NCBI GenBank assembly: GCA_022539475.1
Contig: VCMS01000134.1
Span: 62,001 to 126,000, forward strand
Direction of reading: 5' to 3'
Source: Gracilaria domingensis
Lineage: Eukaryota > Rhodophyta > Florideophyceae > Gracilariales > Gracilariaceae
Length of the DNA: 64,000 nucleotides
The notes beneath the pieces are model-generated. The model ran no database searches, was not told the origin of the DNA, and saw nothing but the letters and a program-made list of their open reading frames with translations. Positions 45,007 through 55,479 of this stretch are shown here, in pieces. Positions within the stretch are counted from its first letter, which is position 1. Each line of letters opens with the position of its first letter. The position numbers were made by a program, and so were the translations under genes.

Positions 45007-45162
45007 CCCACGCAGTAAATATTTGTCGAGGGTCAAGGATCTGGGGTACTCTACGTATCCTGGGCCGCGTTGGACGACGGCGGCTGACGCACTGGATGCG
45101 CCGCCGATAGCGATCGCGAGCGCAGCCGCCGCCGCCAGCGCAGCAATACTTAAGAGCTCCAT
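44992..45162 (-). CDS. Candidate 56-residue secreted/membrane peptide
   Basis: From ATG 45162: MELLSIAALAAAAALAIA and an Ala/Ser stretch make a long hydrophobic leader, then a short polar tail. It overlaps the 3' end of the SIMPL gene on the other strand in GC-rich DNA, where Ala runs arise by chance. Weak. Confidence 0.2.
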   Translation of the reverse strand: MELLSIAALAAAAALAIAIGGASSASAAVVQRGPGYVEYPRSLTLDKYLLRGLGVD

Positions 45163-45487
45163 CGGGAGCAGTCCTGTCCCGTCTAGTGGTAAGCTATACA
45201 CCTATATCTATCAGTAAACAAATTTTTTCGCCAGTCATACGCGACGCAGCTCCATCTTGGAGCCGTAAGTCTGTTAGCATATGCAGCCCATCGGAGGGCC
45301 GCAACTGTGCTCGCCAGCGACCGCACGGAGCAACTCCGAGGCCGCGACACCGAGCTCGATGTAACAAGTGGTGTCAGCGGCGCTCGGTGCCGAGCGCCGC
45401 TGACACCGCTTGCCTAGCCCCACCCCGGGACCAGAGCAAGTTTCTTCGACGTATCTCAACAAGATTAGAACCAACACACTGGTAAAA
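45007..45487. repeat. GC-rich intergenic region with a perfect 38-bp palindrome
   Basis: 18-bp arms GGTGTCAGCGGCGCTCGG pair exactly at 45370-45387 and 45390-45407 around a 2-nt centre. It could be a foldback, a strong RNA hairpin or a protein-binding site. Nothing else found. Confidence 0.6.
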
Positions 45488-45772
45488 ATGGAGCAAGCAC
45501 AATATATATTTGAAGCGAGACAGTACAGATCAACGGCCGTGAGCATGCAACGCCTTGTATACAATGTCATTCTCTTTCTGTACACTTCTGAGATAAATCG
45601 GAAACTCGAGCAAGGTGAATGCCCCGACCACATGTTTGCCAGCATAGAATTCTACATACCAATTTCCAAGGGTATCCTAGAACAGCTGTATGACGCGGAT
45701 CGGCAAAGGGCCTTTAATTTGAAGACAAATCAAGCCCCGTTCGTATCTAAGTATGTACGAAAGTTCCCGTGA
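45488..45772 (+). CDS. Hypothetical protein, 94 residues
   Basis: ATG at 45488. Sequence such as MQRLVYNVILFLYTSEINRK suggests a helical, mildly hydrophobic protein. No family recognised and no signal peptide. The frame opens from 45410. It may be an exon of something larger. Moderately likely to be real. Confidence 0.35.
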   Translation: MEQAQYIFEARQYRSTAVSMQRLVYNVILFLYTSEINRKLEQGECPDHMFASIEFYIPISKGILEQLYDADRQRAFNLKTNQAPFVSKYVRKFP

Positions 45773-46674
45773 TCTACGAATATTTCTCAAACCTGAAGGA
45801 AAGGTTTCTTATCTCGCCACATTTTTTAGCTCTCCTGTTCTTGTGAATAGGCAAACAAGTTAGAACGAAGTCTTTCTTTCTCCGAATTCTTAGTTTTAAG
45901 TTTTCAAATGAAACTCGTTAAAATCTTGATAGTTCTTGAAAAGATCCCGAAGTCGGAGATCCCAAATCTGACATCAGGAAGACTATAAGACTTATCTAAA
46001 AATTTAAGTTCGGCATGCATTCGATATGGTGTTGAATTTCCGGCACATCGACAATGCGACAATGCGACAATGCAGATGAACTTGTAGGTTTAGACAATGC
46101 ACGAAGTTCGTTATCTCGCTCACCATGGGGGGCGTGTATTTGTAAAACGTTTGAAGTATCTGCCGAGACTGTTCGATCTTTGTTTGAGAAATGCAAGAGC
46201 TTCAACAATGACGATGAAGAAACTAGCATCTCCCACAAATAAAGATATCTTTGCAAATAAACCACTTGATTCATATGTTGTGTATACCCTGTGTTTATGA
46301 GTAATATTTTTTTCTTTCAAAGAGTGGTCTCGAGAAAATATTGCTGAAAATAGAAAGTCACACGTAGCATACGCCCTCAACGAACCACAAAGACCGAATC
46401 TTTGATCTCGCTCTTGTCATAAAACGAGAACGTTGGTATATATGAGTGAAATCATGTTTCTATTTCAACGCTCGAAGCAGTTTCGTGGCAAACGGTAAGA
46501 AGGAATGTTATGATTTTCACCGCTCTAAAGCGACATGAATTACTCTTAGACTTGATACCCAGGTTTGGCATTGCATATCAGAGATGGTAGCGAATCGAAA
46601 ACACAGCAAGTGATTCTACAAATGACAGATTTCTTTGGCAATTGCGACATCGTACGTCAAGCCCAGTCCAAGCG
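45773..46674. other. AT-rich intergenic region
   Basis: Overlapping short frames only. Nothing recognisable. Confidence 0.5.
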
Positions 46675-47292
46675 ATGAACATGAGCGATCTTGGCGAAAT
46701 ATTTCACCCATCCATACTGAGCGACCTCTCTACGATAGAGTTCTATGCGCTCATCGAGAATTACGTCGAAATTCTTGTGCGAGTACACGGAAACAACTGC
46801 GAACTGCCATATAATAGAGAATGTATCTCGTTCATCGAGGACATGCCTCAACTTACGCGTGTAGTTTACGTTCAAGCGCTGTACTACATCTATATTCTGA
46901 CGCAGAATTCAGAATTCCGGTATAACTTTGACGGGCGAGTTGCTTCGCTGTACTTCACTGTTGCGCTCTCTCTGTCGCTAAGAGAGTTAGAGCCCTCGAT
47001 CCTTACTGGCAGTGAGGTGGCACATTTCACTGGGTTCCCGAGAACGATGATCCGAAACGGTGAGAATAAGCTTTATAAAATGTTGATAGAGTTCCGAAGG
47101 CCGAGCGAGGATGTTTTGGGCGACTTTGTGGTGCAGATGATGCGGGAGGTTTGCTATGAAGCCGTGAACCCGGACTGGAAGGGGCATCGTCGCATACGCT
47201 TGGTTAGAGAGGTGCTGCTGTCTTTCTATGAGTGGGAGAAGGCACCGGCGGGCCCAAGTGAGACAAGCGTATCCCGCCATGACGAGCAGTAG
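46675..47292 (+). CDS. Cyclin-like protein
   Basis: 205 residues from the ATG at 46675. The stretch VVYVQALYYIYILTQNSEF, RVASLYFTVALSLSLREL, VAHFTGFPRTMIRNGENKLY and KMLIEFRRPSEDVL has the helix pattern of one cyclin box, closest to the PHO80/cyclin-P kind, with the conserved E...L..L.F near helix 5. Such cyclins partner PHO85-like kinases in nutrient and cell-cycle control. The usual MRAIL-like motif is not clear, so the call rests on overall pattern. Confidence 0.45.
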   Translation: MNMSDLGEIFHPSILSDLSTIEFYALIENYVEILVRVHGNNCELPYNRECISFIEDMPQLTRVVYVQALYYIYILTQNSEFRYNFDGRVASLYFTVALSLSLRELEPSILTGSEVAHFTGFPRTMIRNGENKLYKMLIEFRRPSEDVLGDFVVQMMREVCYEAVNPDWKGHRRIRLVREVLLSFYEWEKAPAGPSETSVSRHDEQ

Positions 47293-49022
47293 ACAGACAG
47301 CAAGGTGAAAGATTGGGCAGAATTTTTATCGAGTGGCTGCGAAACACCAGCGTTGTCGCGAAGTTTTGCCCTTCATTGCCGAAAACGAGGCAGCAACGCA
47401 CGACTCACACGCAAGCACGCGTGTCATACGACGAAGCTCTCACGATGTAGCAATTGGAATAATTTTTGACTTGCTCTGAGAACAATTTTGATATTTGTTC
47501 TGAGTGGCCACGTTCCACACGCAGGCATGCGTGTGACGGCACAACCAAGCAGGCCGACGATGGGAGTGTCCACGCCTCACACCCGACATGCGTGTCATAC
47601 GACGACCGCACCATTTCGTGTCATGTTCTGCAGGTGCGCGCCCAGCACCGCGAAGGGGGGCCACATCAAGGCAACCGGGCACTCGCTGCCACACCGGGTT
47701 TCGGACCGACAAGGGTACAGCAGATTCAAACTTCGTATCTGCATATTTATATATTATAATGCAGACGCTGTTTCATTTCTATTTTCATTTCGAAGAGTGG
47801 CTTCTTCGTACGGACGAACTTGAAATCTGCTTGTAGCTCATGGCTGCCTTCTGTAACTTTTACACGACGATAAACAATCTGCTTGTTGGACAATTCGTAA
47901 CGCGATTTCTCTATCGTCACATCTTGTCTTCATGGAGCACGTCTAGAGTAGCCAGACATCTCATCGCTCTTATGATCAATGGTGCTTGTTCTCCATTCCA
48001 GGAGCCTTACAAATCACTTCCGTTTTGCTTTTTGTACAACTTCCCGAAGGTAAATACTTGTGCATAGGAGGCAATCAGCAGGCAAATACCTCAAACGCTG
48101 TAGTACATAGTCCGTCAACCCTAGAGGCGTTCTTGGGGATTTAATTGCTGCGCGGGAGCATGGGTAGGATACCCGAGCGATGCGCAACGCCATAGAAACT
48201 CAAATCACAAAAGGAAAACCGCATGCCTGTCCTCTCTGACGGAGCGATGAGAACGCCAATCGCCAATCATTACGAGTGCAGACGGCACTTATTAGACCTG
48301 GCATTCACTTACTCCCACTCATAATTAATCATCCTTTGTTCGTTCAAGTACTTCTGTCTGCATGGCATACATCCTTCCGCGATGCCGAAACAGTGCTCGT
48401 CTTCGCCGTCCGTCCCATCACCCACATGCGCAGTTGCGACGCCGGGCAGCGATGGCCAAGTTTTCGCACCTCCCGCGGGACCGGAGCCTGTGTCAATGAA
48501 GGGTGGGTGGTGTGCAGATTTGTCGAATACAACAAGGACGTCTTACGCATGGAAACAACCTTCTTTTATTTGTGTACTGATTAACCGTCAATGGCTTCGA
48601 CGTCGAAAAGTTTTGCCAAGGTTACCCTACCATATAGCATGATCGTGCCGAATATAAACCTAAAGCAGTCAATGCCCCAATGCGAGTTTAAAAAGGCGCG
48701 CTGAATTCGTGTGCAATCCAATGAAGTAGACAACGAGAGCATCGGTGCGTTTGCGCGCAGGATAGAATATAGTATACGACCCCGTGACGACTCCCAAGAT
48801 GAACCAAAGGCCTTAGCGGATTGGAATACTGTATTCCAGTCCGCTATCACAAAGACGCTGCTTCCCGTGCTTGATTTGTCTTTGTTCGATTTTGGCATCA
48901 AATATCAAACGCAGCGAGCTACTGTGCTTCTCAGTGTCTGGGAATTGTGACAGTACAAAAACCCGGGGAACTCATTCTTAGACAAGAGCTGTGCTCTTGC
49001 CACGGCCTTGTAAGAGAAAATC
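47293..49022. other. 1.7-kb region with direct and inverted repeats, no firm gene
   Basis: GCGTGTCATACGACGA occurs twice (about 47419 and 47589). A near-perfect inverted repeat TAGCGGATTGGAATAC-T-GTATTCCAGTCCGCTA lies at 48814-48846. A 75-codon ATG frame at 47840-48067 (LLVGQFVTRFLYRHILSSW) and frames at 48276-48642 are unassigned. Confidence 0.4.
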
Positions 49023-50111
49023 ATGGTTTTGATTCCGCTCCGATCTCAATATGTCAGCCTAATCATATCCATTGTCTCCCTGTTTGCGGAACTCGCGTTA
49101 CTTCGAGCCAGCCTCAGCTTCAATGGTTATTTCGAATGCAGGGCATTACGGAAGGGCAAAGAAGTGAGTGTCAATTATCATCAACGTCGAGCAGGTGCTC
49201 TTTCCATTCTGGCGCTCCTGGCTTTTCTTTCTCTTGAAACTATTACATCGGATTTCAGTGAGCCAGCCAAACGGAAGACTTTGGTCGAACAAAGCTGTGT
49301 TGCCGTCGATGGGCTTGACCATCGACGTGGTCCAAATGGGCTACAGATAGAAGAAGATTTCGTATCAATGAGATGCAATGACTTCCGTGGAGAAAACATC
49401 TTATTCAAGGGTGGGAACTACAGCTTCGAGGAGGAAAGGGTGATATGCGCTACTTCCGATCTCGTCGAAGTCAATCCTATTGTAATGAGGGAGGAAATTC
49501 TGGACAGAGCTCGACGACCCTCAGCCGAAGAACCGAATCCAAATCCGTTCCTTCAGTGCATTAATGGTCTCTGTGTGGTTTTTGAAACGGTTGTACGGAT
49601 TTCCGCCGAGAACCAGCGCGATACCGTTGTGAAGATGTTCAACGTTTTCAAAGAGAGTGATCTGGAAAGTTTGCCCGCATCAGGGTCTCCTGGACAGTTC
49701 GTAGAGGTCGTTGTTTTTTACAACAGCTCCGGACTCATCCCCCTCTTTGCTGAACGTGCGCTTGAAGATCGTACCATTAGAATTAGAGATTCTATCGAAT
49801 TGACGAGGCGCATTTTTTTGGGTTCCGCGACGACCTCATGCCCCTTTGACAAGGACCTTGGAGCTGCGACAAGCATTCCCCTGGCGCTTATTGTTGTAGT
49901 CTCAGTCATCTGGCTTCTATCGTTCGCCGTTTACATTTCAAGCTGTTTTATTCGTGCAAAAATCTTTTATGATATAAGCAATCCAATTCATTGGATAAAG
50001 CTTGCGAGGCACAACGCTGATGAACATATTAAAGGAGACCCATATATATCATCAATCTATGATGGAGGAATTCATGTAGTTCAAGTGTCAGAATCGCAGG
50101 AAAAGAAATAA
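49023..50111 (+). CDS. Membrane protein of unknown function, three predicted helices
   Basis: 362 residues from an ATG. Hydrophobic segments lie near residues 12-31 (SLIISIVSLFAELALLRASL), 57-75 (AGALSILALLAFLSLETI) and about 285-312 (IPLALIVVVSVIWLLSFAVY). Between the second and third is a 200-residue loop with paired cysteines (SCVAVDG, RCNDF, ICATS, QCINGLC), probably extracellular and disulphide-bonded. The tail is cytosolic and polar. Intronless and intact. I know no named family. It looks like a cell-surface or endomembrane protein. Confidence 0.65.
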   Translation: MVLIPLRSQYVSLIISIVSLFAELALLRASLSFNGYFECRALRKGKEVSVNYHQRRAGALSILALLAFLSLETITSDFSEPAKRKTLVEQSCVAVDGLDHRRGPNGLQIEEDFVSMRCNDFRGENILFKGGNYSFEEERVICATSDLVEVNPIVMREEILDRARRPSAEEPNPNPFLQCINGLCVVFETVVRISAENQRDTVVKMFNVFKESDLESLPASGSPGQFVEVVVFYNSSGLIPLFAERALEDRTIRIRDSIELTRRIFLGSATTSCPFDKDLGAATSIPLALIVVVSVIWLLSFAVYISSCFIRAKIFYDISNPIHWIKLARHNADEHIKGDPYISSIYDGGIHVVQVSESQEKK

Positions 50112-50612
50112 GTGAGAGGCCAATAGCTTTTAGTATGAAATGTAAAATTGTGGGTTGGAGTTGTTTCCAGTATCTTAAGCCTTCTTTCATGGTACCCACT
50201 CCGAACTATATTTTACTTGTGCTCAAAATCCTTCCAATTGTGACGTTACGTACTCTATCATGCAATATCAGTCGGTAATTTGCCATACATTTGAGTCTTG
50301 TCGCTTGTCTCTAGAATAAAAGTGTATCTTTCGATAAAGGATAAAAAATTTAAGATATATGATTGTATTGTCGAGAACAAGCGGCCTCTCGTGCCGTTGT
50401 TGTCGTTACGGGATGGCTGAAGTGCACGTCTGCCGATCTCTTGCTTCTCGCTCTACAAACACTGTTCTCTCAACATTTCGTTTGTTTTAACAACTCAATC
50501 TACTAAGAATTTGCTTCGTGTACCATCGCTCGTAGTAGAAACAGCGTGCCCGATGTGAAGGTGATACTTTCAAATCCAATTCATTTCTCCCAAAACTAAA
50601 TATGAGATGATT
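50112..50612. other. Intergenic region between convergent genes
   Basis: Shared 3' flank of the membrane protein (+) and the metallopeptidase-like gene (-). Nothing notable. Confidence 0.5.
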
Positions 50613-51554
50613 CTACCTTGCAGAATTCCTCAGTAGTTTGCTTTCAAACTCGGCGTAGGAGTGAATGATGTACGGGTTATCTTCCAACACTTTCACCATG
50701 TCCGCGTCGCTTTTCCGATATCGCGATTGAAGATTTCGGAGGGCTTGAGCCACGTTTCCTGCAACGTTCATGCGATCATCATGTTCTTGTTCCCGACATT
50801 GATGTGCCCAGTACATGGCCCAGCCCTCATTGAAAGCAAATTGAATGGATGTTTCCAAGCTGCAATTATGGTCTTTGTAGTCCTCGGACTGGTACAGGTC
50901 TCTATCATCTAGGAAATGCTCCTCATCGCCATCAAAAACATGGCGAATAACATGCGCAAGCTCATGTTGAGCAGTTTCCAAGTTCCATATGAATCTGTCA
51001 TTTGATAGTACATTAACGTACTCGGTACGGGGTTGATATACATCGTCTTCATCCACATAAACAGTTACTCTTTCCCGTAGATGCCTGGAAGTTCTTCTCT
51101 CTAAATCTATCGTAGCCTTATAGAAAGCCAAATATGCATTACATCGATGGTTGTTCAGGTCAACATCGCCCAGCCTTATGACTCCATTCTTCGAAAAATC
51201 TTCAAAATCGTGTGTATCTGAGTACAGAATACGAAATAATGCCGAACGACGGTGGTAGCGTGGGTAGTGTATGTACGTAACATGCACTGCAAGGGTAGAA
51301 GCATCACTTTGTGGAAAGTCGATTGGCACGCCCTTGAGTTCAAACTCTCCGTTCTCGTCAGTTGTAGCATTCCCTAAGAAATTTCGCATGAAACTAATTC
51401 TGTGCACCAAGTTTATATGCGAGAAAGGAATGCCTTCACCATTGCATTTGATAGTGCCCGAAACTGTAAGCTGACGGTCAGAGCTACATTGTCGGAGAGC
51501 TTTTGACAAACAGGAAAGCATCGAAAGGATTACAACCAAGTTTTTCAATGACAT
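50613..51554 (-). CDS. Secreted transthyretin-like / HExxH metallopeptidase-like protein
   Basis: 313 residues from an ATG. Signal peptide (residues 1-20). A beta-sandwich domain of transthyretin-like type follows at about 28-135 (LTVSGTIKCNGEGIPFSHIN, TTDENGEFELKGVP, VTYIHYPRY, GVIRLGDVDL). Then a second domain begins, with QHELAHVIRH (HExxH at 197-201) and FNEGWAMYWA (Glu 243), fitting the zinc ligands of a gluzincin-type peptidase. The two halves together suggest a secreted zinc protease tethered or targeted by a TTR-like module. No pro-peptide obvious. Intronless, intact. Substrate unknown. Confidence 0.65.
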   Translation of the reverse strand: MSLKNLVVILSMLSCLSKALRQCSSDRQLTVSGTIKCNGEGIPFSHINLVHRISFMRNFLGNATTDENGEFELKGVPIDFPQSDASTLAVHVTYIHYPRYHRRSALFRILYSDTHDFEDFSKNGVIRLGDVDLNNHRCNAYLAFYKATIDLERRTSRHLRERVTVYVDEDDVYQPRTEYVNVLSNDRFIWNLETAQHELAHVIRHVFDGDEEHFLDDRDLYQSEDYKDHNCSLETSIQFAFNEGWAMYWAHQCREQEHDDRMNVAGNVAQALRNLQSRYRKSDADMVKVLEDNPYIIHSYAEFESKLLRNSAR

Positions 51555-52900
51555 GATTTCGGAACGTACAATATCCAGTAGATTTCAAGTTTCACGAGGA
51601 CGTCGACAGGAGGATGAAGAAGAGTGCAGCGAACTTCACAGAAGCAACTGAATCACCTTAAAGTGGGACAGTAAACGGCTTAAATCTGATGTAGATTTCA
51701 AAGCAACAGAAGGCGTGTGTACCTCGTGTGTGACTAAACCATTGAGGTGGCAGTACGAATGCTGTCGGAATTACGTGACTAAATTATATCCGTTCAATTA
51801 ATGGTTATGGACAACGTGACTCTCAGTAGTAGACTGTCTACTACTGAGAGGATTGGATTGGAATGTGTGCCTTAATCAGGCGTTTCTTGTTTTTGTTGCG
51901 TTGTTGGTAACACTATGTTTTCCATGCTATCCTGAAAACAAATCCTGCTTCTAGATATGTTGCTTCTTTGGTAAAGAATTCAATTCTTGACGCAGAATCA
52001 TTGACTTAATTGTAGAGGTTGAAATATACAAAACGAGCAGATAAATTGCGAATACTGTTGAAGAGCTCGGCCATGCTACCTACTTGAGTATTACTGTCTA
52101 TGTGTATCACAGATCTTTAGGAGCGATCTTTTCTGTTTTGGTAGAAGGAGAGTGCGGCAGTTTACACTGCAAACACCGCTGGATTATATAGTAATCCAGC
52201 TCCAGGAGCACCTTGAGGGTTCAACATGTCCCATGGGAGTGGATGGGTGGGTGAAAAGGACAGAGCCCAAACCAATAGTAAAACCAAAGTGGAAGGCGAT
52301 GGATCGACCATCGTCGAGAGAAGACTGTTTGCCGCAAAGGCGTTGGCTTGCCAAGGTACAGTAGCTACGCTTTTGGCGGCAAGCTGCTCCAGCAAGATCC
52401 AAAGCGCTGCTCCCAAAATTCCAATAAGTCATTCTTTTTGGTTCCCGAAAATGACATTGTGTGAACATATTTCTTCCAACAAGTCAAACACAATTCTGGT
52501 GTATGAACTTGAGTTACGTAATGCCTTTTACTTAGTCGTCTTCGTATCGATTGGAAGTCAATATGATAAATATGCAGGGAAAGGGATTCTCCTTTCGTAG
52601 AAATTCTCAAATAGGACGCTGGAATACACTTCAGATTTTAAAGCAGCTAAAACGTTCCAGGTCCATGGAGGTCACTTACGCACGCAAAGCTGCACGTGCT
52701 TAAATACCTTTGGGACGGAGCGCACGCATTAGAGCAAATGGTGTTCGAGGAAGGATTTTGTTCCTCAGCTGTTTACCCAACGTTGATCTTCTTCTTTCGT
52801 AAAACCCGTAGCAGAAGTCTTCTTGGTTGTTTGAAAACACAAAGGATTTCGGAGAAGAATAACTCATCTGTGCCAAAACGTTTCGACTGCTGTTGGAATC
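51555..52900. other. Intergenic region with short inverted repeat
   Basis: GCTGGATTA-TATAG-TAATCCAGC at 52178-52200 is a perfect hairpin. Frames at 52152-52610 overlap on both strands and are not convincing. Confidence 0.45.
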
Positions 52901-53317
52901 ATGTTCGGTTATTTTGATCTCCTAAAATTGGTTCTTTTGGCAGTTTTAGCCTCTCGCGCTCTGGGTTTAACTATCACTTGCATAGTGTCGCCCGTCTGGT
53001 ATACGTGCTTTACCGAAAATGGAGGAACTGCCAAGTGCGAACTACCAATTATGAGCGATGAAAGGTTTGGGCTGCCGACCATAGTTCTTTCAGTGGAAGG
53101 TAATGACCCCAGTCGATTGACGGTGAGAAGTGGATATCGTATATGGGAAGAAGCAGAAAATTCATCATCATGTGGGGTTGGAAAGATGAAATCAGAAAAA
53201 GTAAAAATCAAAGGGGATAATCATTATTGTTCACTACGGGGTGCAGAGATACGCAGAGATCAAGTATTCTATTCTTTGACTCCCGACGGCGGTTTCCTTG
53301 ATTCGCCTTTTTGTTAA
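52901..53317 (+). CDS. Small secreted cysteine-containing protein
   Basis: 138 residues from an ATG. Signal peptide within the first 24 residues (LLKLVLLAVLASRALG), then a compact domain with seven cysteines (ITCIVS, YTCFTE, KCELP, SSCGVG, YCSLRG, and a C-terminal Cys). No family recognised. Probably apoplastic or cell-wall associated. Intronless. Confidence 0.55.
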   Translation: MFGYFDLLKLVLLAVLASRALGLTITCIVSPVWYTCFTENGGTAKCELPIMSDERFGLPTIVLSVEGNDPSRLTVRSGYRIWEEAENSSSCGVGKMKSEKVKIKGDNHYCSLRGAEIRRDQVFYSLTPDGGFLDSPFC

Positions 53318-53970
53318 TACTAGATGATGTGCAAGGGAGCTCATTAAACGTTGTTGTGGGGACCTATTTGGCAATATCCGGACACGAGCCGCTCTGTCGC
53401 GTTTCTTGCCCCCGTAGATAAGTACGTTCGAGATACGTGAAGAGCGTTTCTTCCGGCAGTTGTGCTGTCTGTTGACTACTCATGATTCGACCTTATTCGA
53501 TCGATTGTTGGGTTGCTTGACGTTGTGTGCCTACTACGGTCACATCGTGTCCTTGTCGGAAAGGGAGAGCGTGGCTACCTCCTGAACACAAGAGCGTGGT
53601 GAGGTGCGTTTGTGTAGATGGGATCCGTTCGAGTTTCTCTCGTCTTTTTCTTTTGCATACGAATAAATATCGAATAAGCAGTGGCGACAAAACAGGCAGA
53701 GAAGAAAGCCCTTTGAGCTTCTTATCGTTCATTTACTGCAAAGAAGTAAAGAAGAATGCCGGCTAAGGGTGTTTCCACAGCGGGACATTAACAGATTTGC
53801 AGCTGTCTCTTGTCCACAATTTTGGGGTCGCTTCTTGAAGAGACACTTCAAAAATCGTTCTGTCAGATTTGTTTTTAATTTTTCTGCAGGCAAGGTTGAT
53901 TTGTTTTTAATTTTTATGGTACACGTGTGCCAGTTTTGCGTGTCCATGTCCCGGTGTGGAAACACCGTAA
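53318..53970. other. Intergenic region
   Basis: Frames overlap on both strands. No gene is supported. Confidence 0.45.
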
Positions 53971-54370
53971 GAGCATCTCCACCGGCACGGACCACAGAAG
54001 CAAACAAGCAAATAATCTGACGTGAAAGACTACACTTGTATCATTTTTATTTGCTGCATTGCGTAGGTACTGTAGTATCCGTCACTCGCATCGTCAGAGA
54101 TGTTGTCTCACATGATTGGCTAATGGCATCCCTAAGTTTTGCATTGAAAATCGCATCCCGTTTGCTGCGTTGCTCATTTGGTCCCTGGATCCTAGGAGTA
54201 TTTCCAATTTTTGATGCCGAAATAAGAACAAAACACCGTTTTGATACCAGCTGCGCAAAACGTTGTGCAAAGTTTGTCAGCTATCATTACAGTTACGGCA
54301 ACAACGCATCCGTCAGTGTGAAAGTGAGTTTGCTTGTTTGCTTCTTTGGTCCGTGCCGGTGGAGATGCTC
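53971..54370. mobile_element. Harbinger/Tourist-type MITE, 400 bp
   Basis: Terminal inverted repeats of about 42 bp with one mismatch begin GAGCATCTCCACCGG at 53971 and, inverted, end at 54370. GAGCATCTCC is the same start seen in many plant Tourist/Harbinger elements. The flanks are TAA on the left and AAA on the right, so the 3-bp target duplication is imperfect. Non-coding inside. Confidence 0.75.
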
Positions 54371-54765
54371 AAAGGTCTGCTCTAGTACACAATCTGATCG
54401 ATGCGCTATCGCTTGGCTCTGCAGAGGCACGGGGAAAAGCGGGAAATGGCAAAACTTTCAAAATAGTGAAAAACATATATTTTTGCGCCAATCAGTAGTC
54501 GTGAATTGTTGTAAAAGTTTCGTAATCTACTGCATCTTTGCCTACAGAGAGGCAGAGACATTACAGTGGCACGGTGTGTGCAGCCAAGATGTTCGCAAAT
54601 ATTGCGGTAGATGTCGCGGAATCTGAAATTGTCAATGATACTCCTTCACCAAAAGTAGAAAGTCTGTATCATCGAATATTTGCGTTGCTAGATCCCCAAA
54701 GAAGAATATCTTGCTAGGCGATAGAATGCTCCAGTGGAGTACTTGGTTCTGATTCGTAAGTAAAT

Positions 54766-54863
54766 ATCATAATAACAAAACTACGCCGTACTCAACACCG
54801 CTATATAGCGACAAAATCGCTATATAACGCGGTTTAGTACGGCGTACTTTTGCTGTTATGATG
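54766..54863. repeat. 98-bp snap-back inverted repeat
   Basis: Arms ATCATAATAACA...ACTACGCCGTACT and AGTACGGCGTAC...TGTTATGAT fold back around CGCTATATAGCGA-CAAAA-TCGCTATATA. Either a tiny MITE or a transcribed hairpin that could feed small-RNA processing. Confidence 0.65.
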
Positions 54864-55479
54864 AGGTCTTTGAAGTCGCATTAGGGAACTCCAATAGTAC
54901 TACGACATATCTACAAATATATCCATGTGTTGGGTGAAAGACACTTTTTTTCGTCGAGAACGAAGCTAACTGATAACGGATCCTCCGGGAAATACACACT
55001 TTCTCGCTGATCTATGCCGATTTAGCCAGCCAGAATGGCAACGTTCGTTTGTTTCGTCAATAAGGCCTTGTGCACTGTCAGCAATATATACCCTACTACG
55101 GAAATAGATTTCCCGCTCTTCCCGGCGCGTATTCGAAAAGGGATGCCAATCTTTGTAGGAACAACTTTTTGCCTTCCACGCCCAACACGTTGGTAGCGGT
55201 GTACGCGTGTCGTAACTCCAGCAGACTATGGCGGGTACATTGCTGTACCAGTGTCATCTAAGAGGGGTTTCTACATACGGCCAAGAACACGCACATATTG
55301 CACACGTGTGTGGCAAGATTTAAAAATAAAGGAATAACCTGCCGGCGGTGTCGGAAACTTTAGAAACAAATCTGATAGAACAATTTCTCAACTCTCTCTT
55401 CGTTGTAAAGTTTCTTTGTTTGCTTTTGATTACAGATTTCCGACAAGTAATACATGTCTAGGTCTAAAAGAGAGCCAAT
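54864..55479. other. Intergenic region
   Basis: Nothing recognised. A 63-codon frame at 55070-55261 is not convincing. Confidence 0.45.

Noticed and set aside
45177-45200. Second tRNA-like stretch (GTCTAGTGGTAAGC)
   Set aside because: No T-loop or acceptor pairing downstream.
47204-47823. Several frames around 47.2-47.8 kb
   Set aside because: Overlap on both strands across short direct repeats. No family match.
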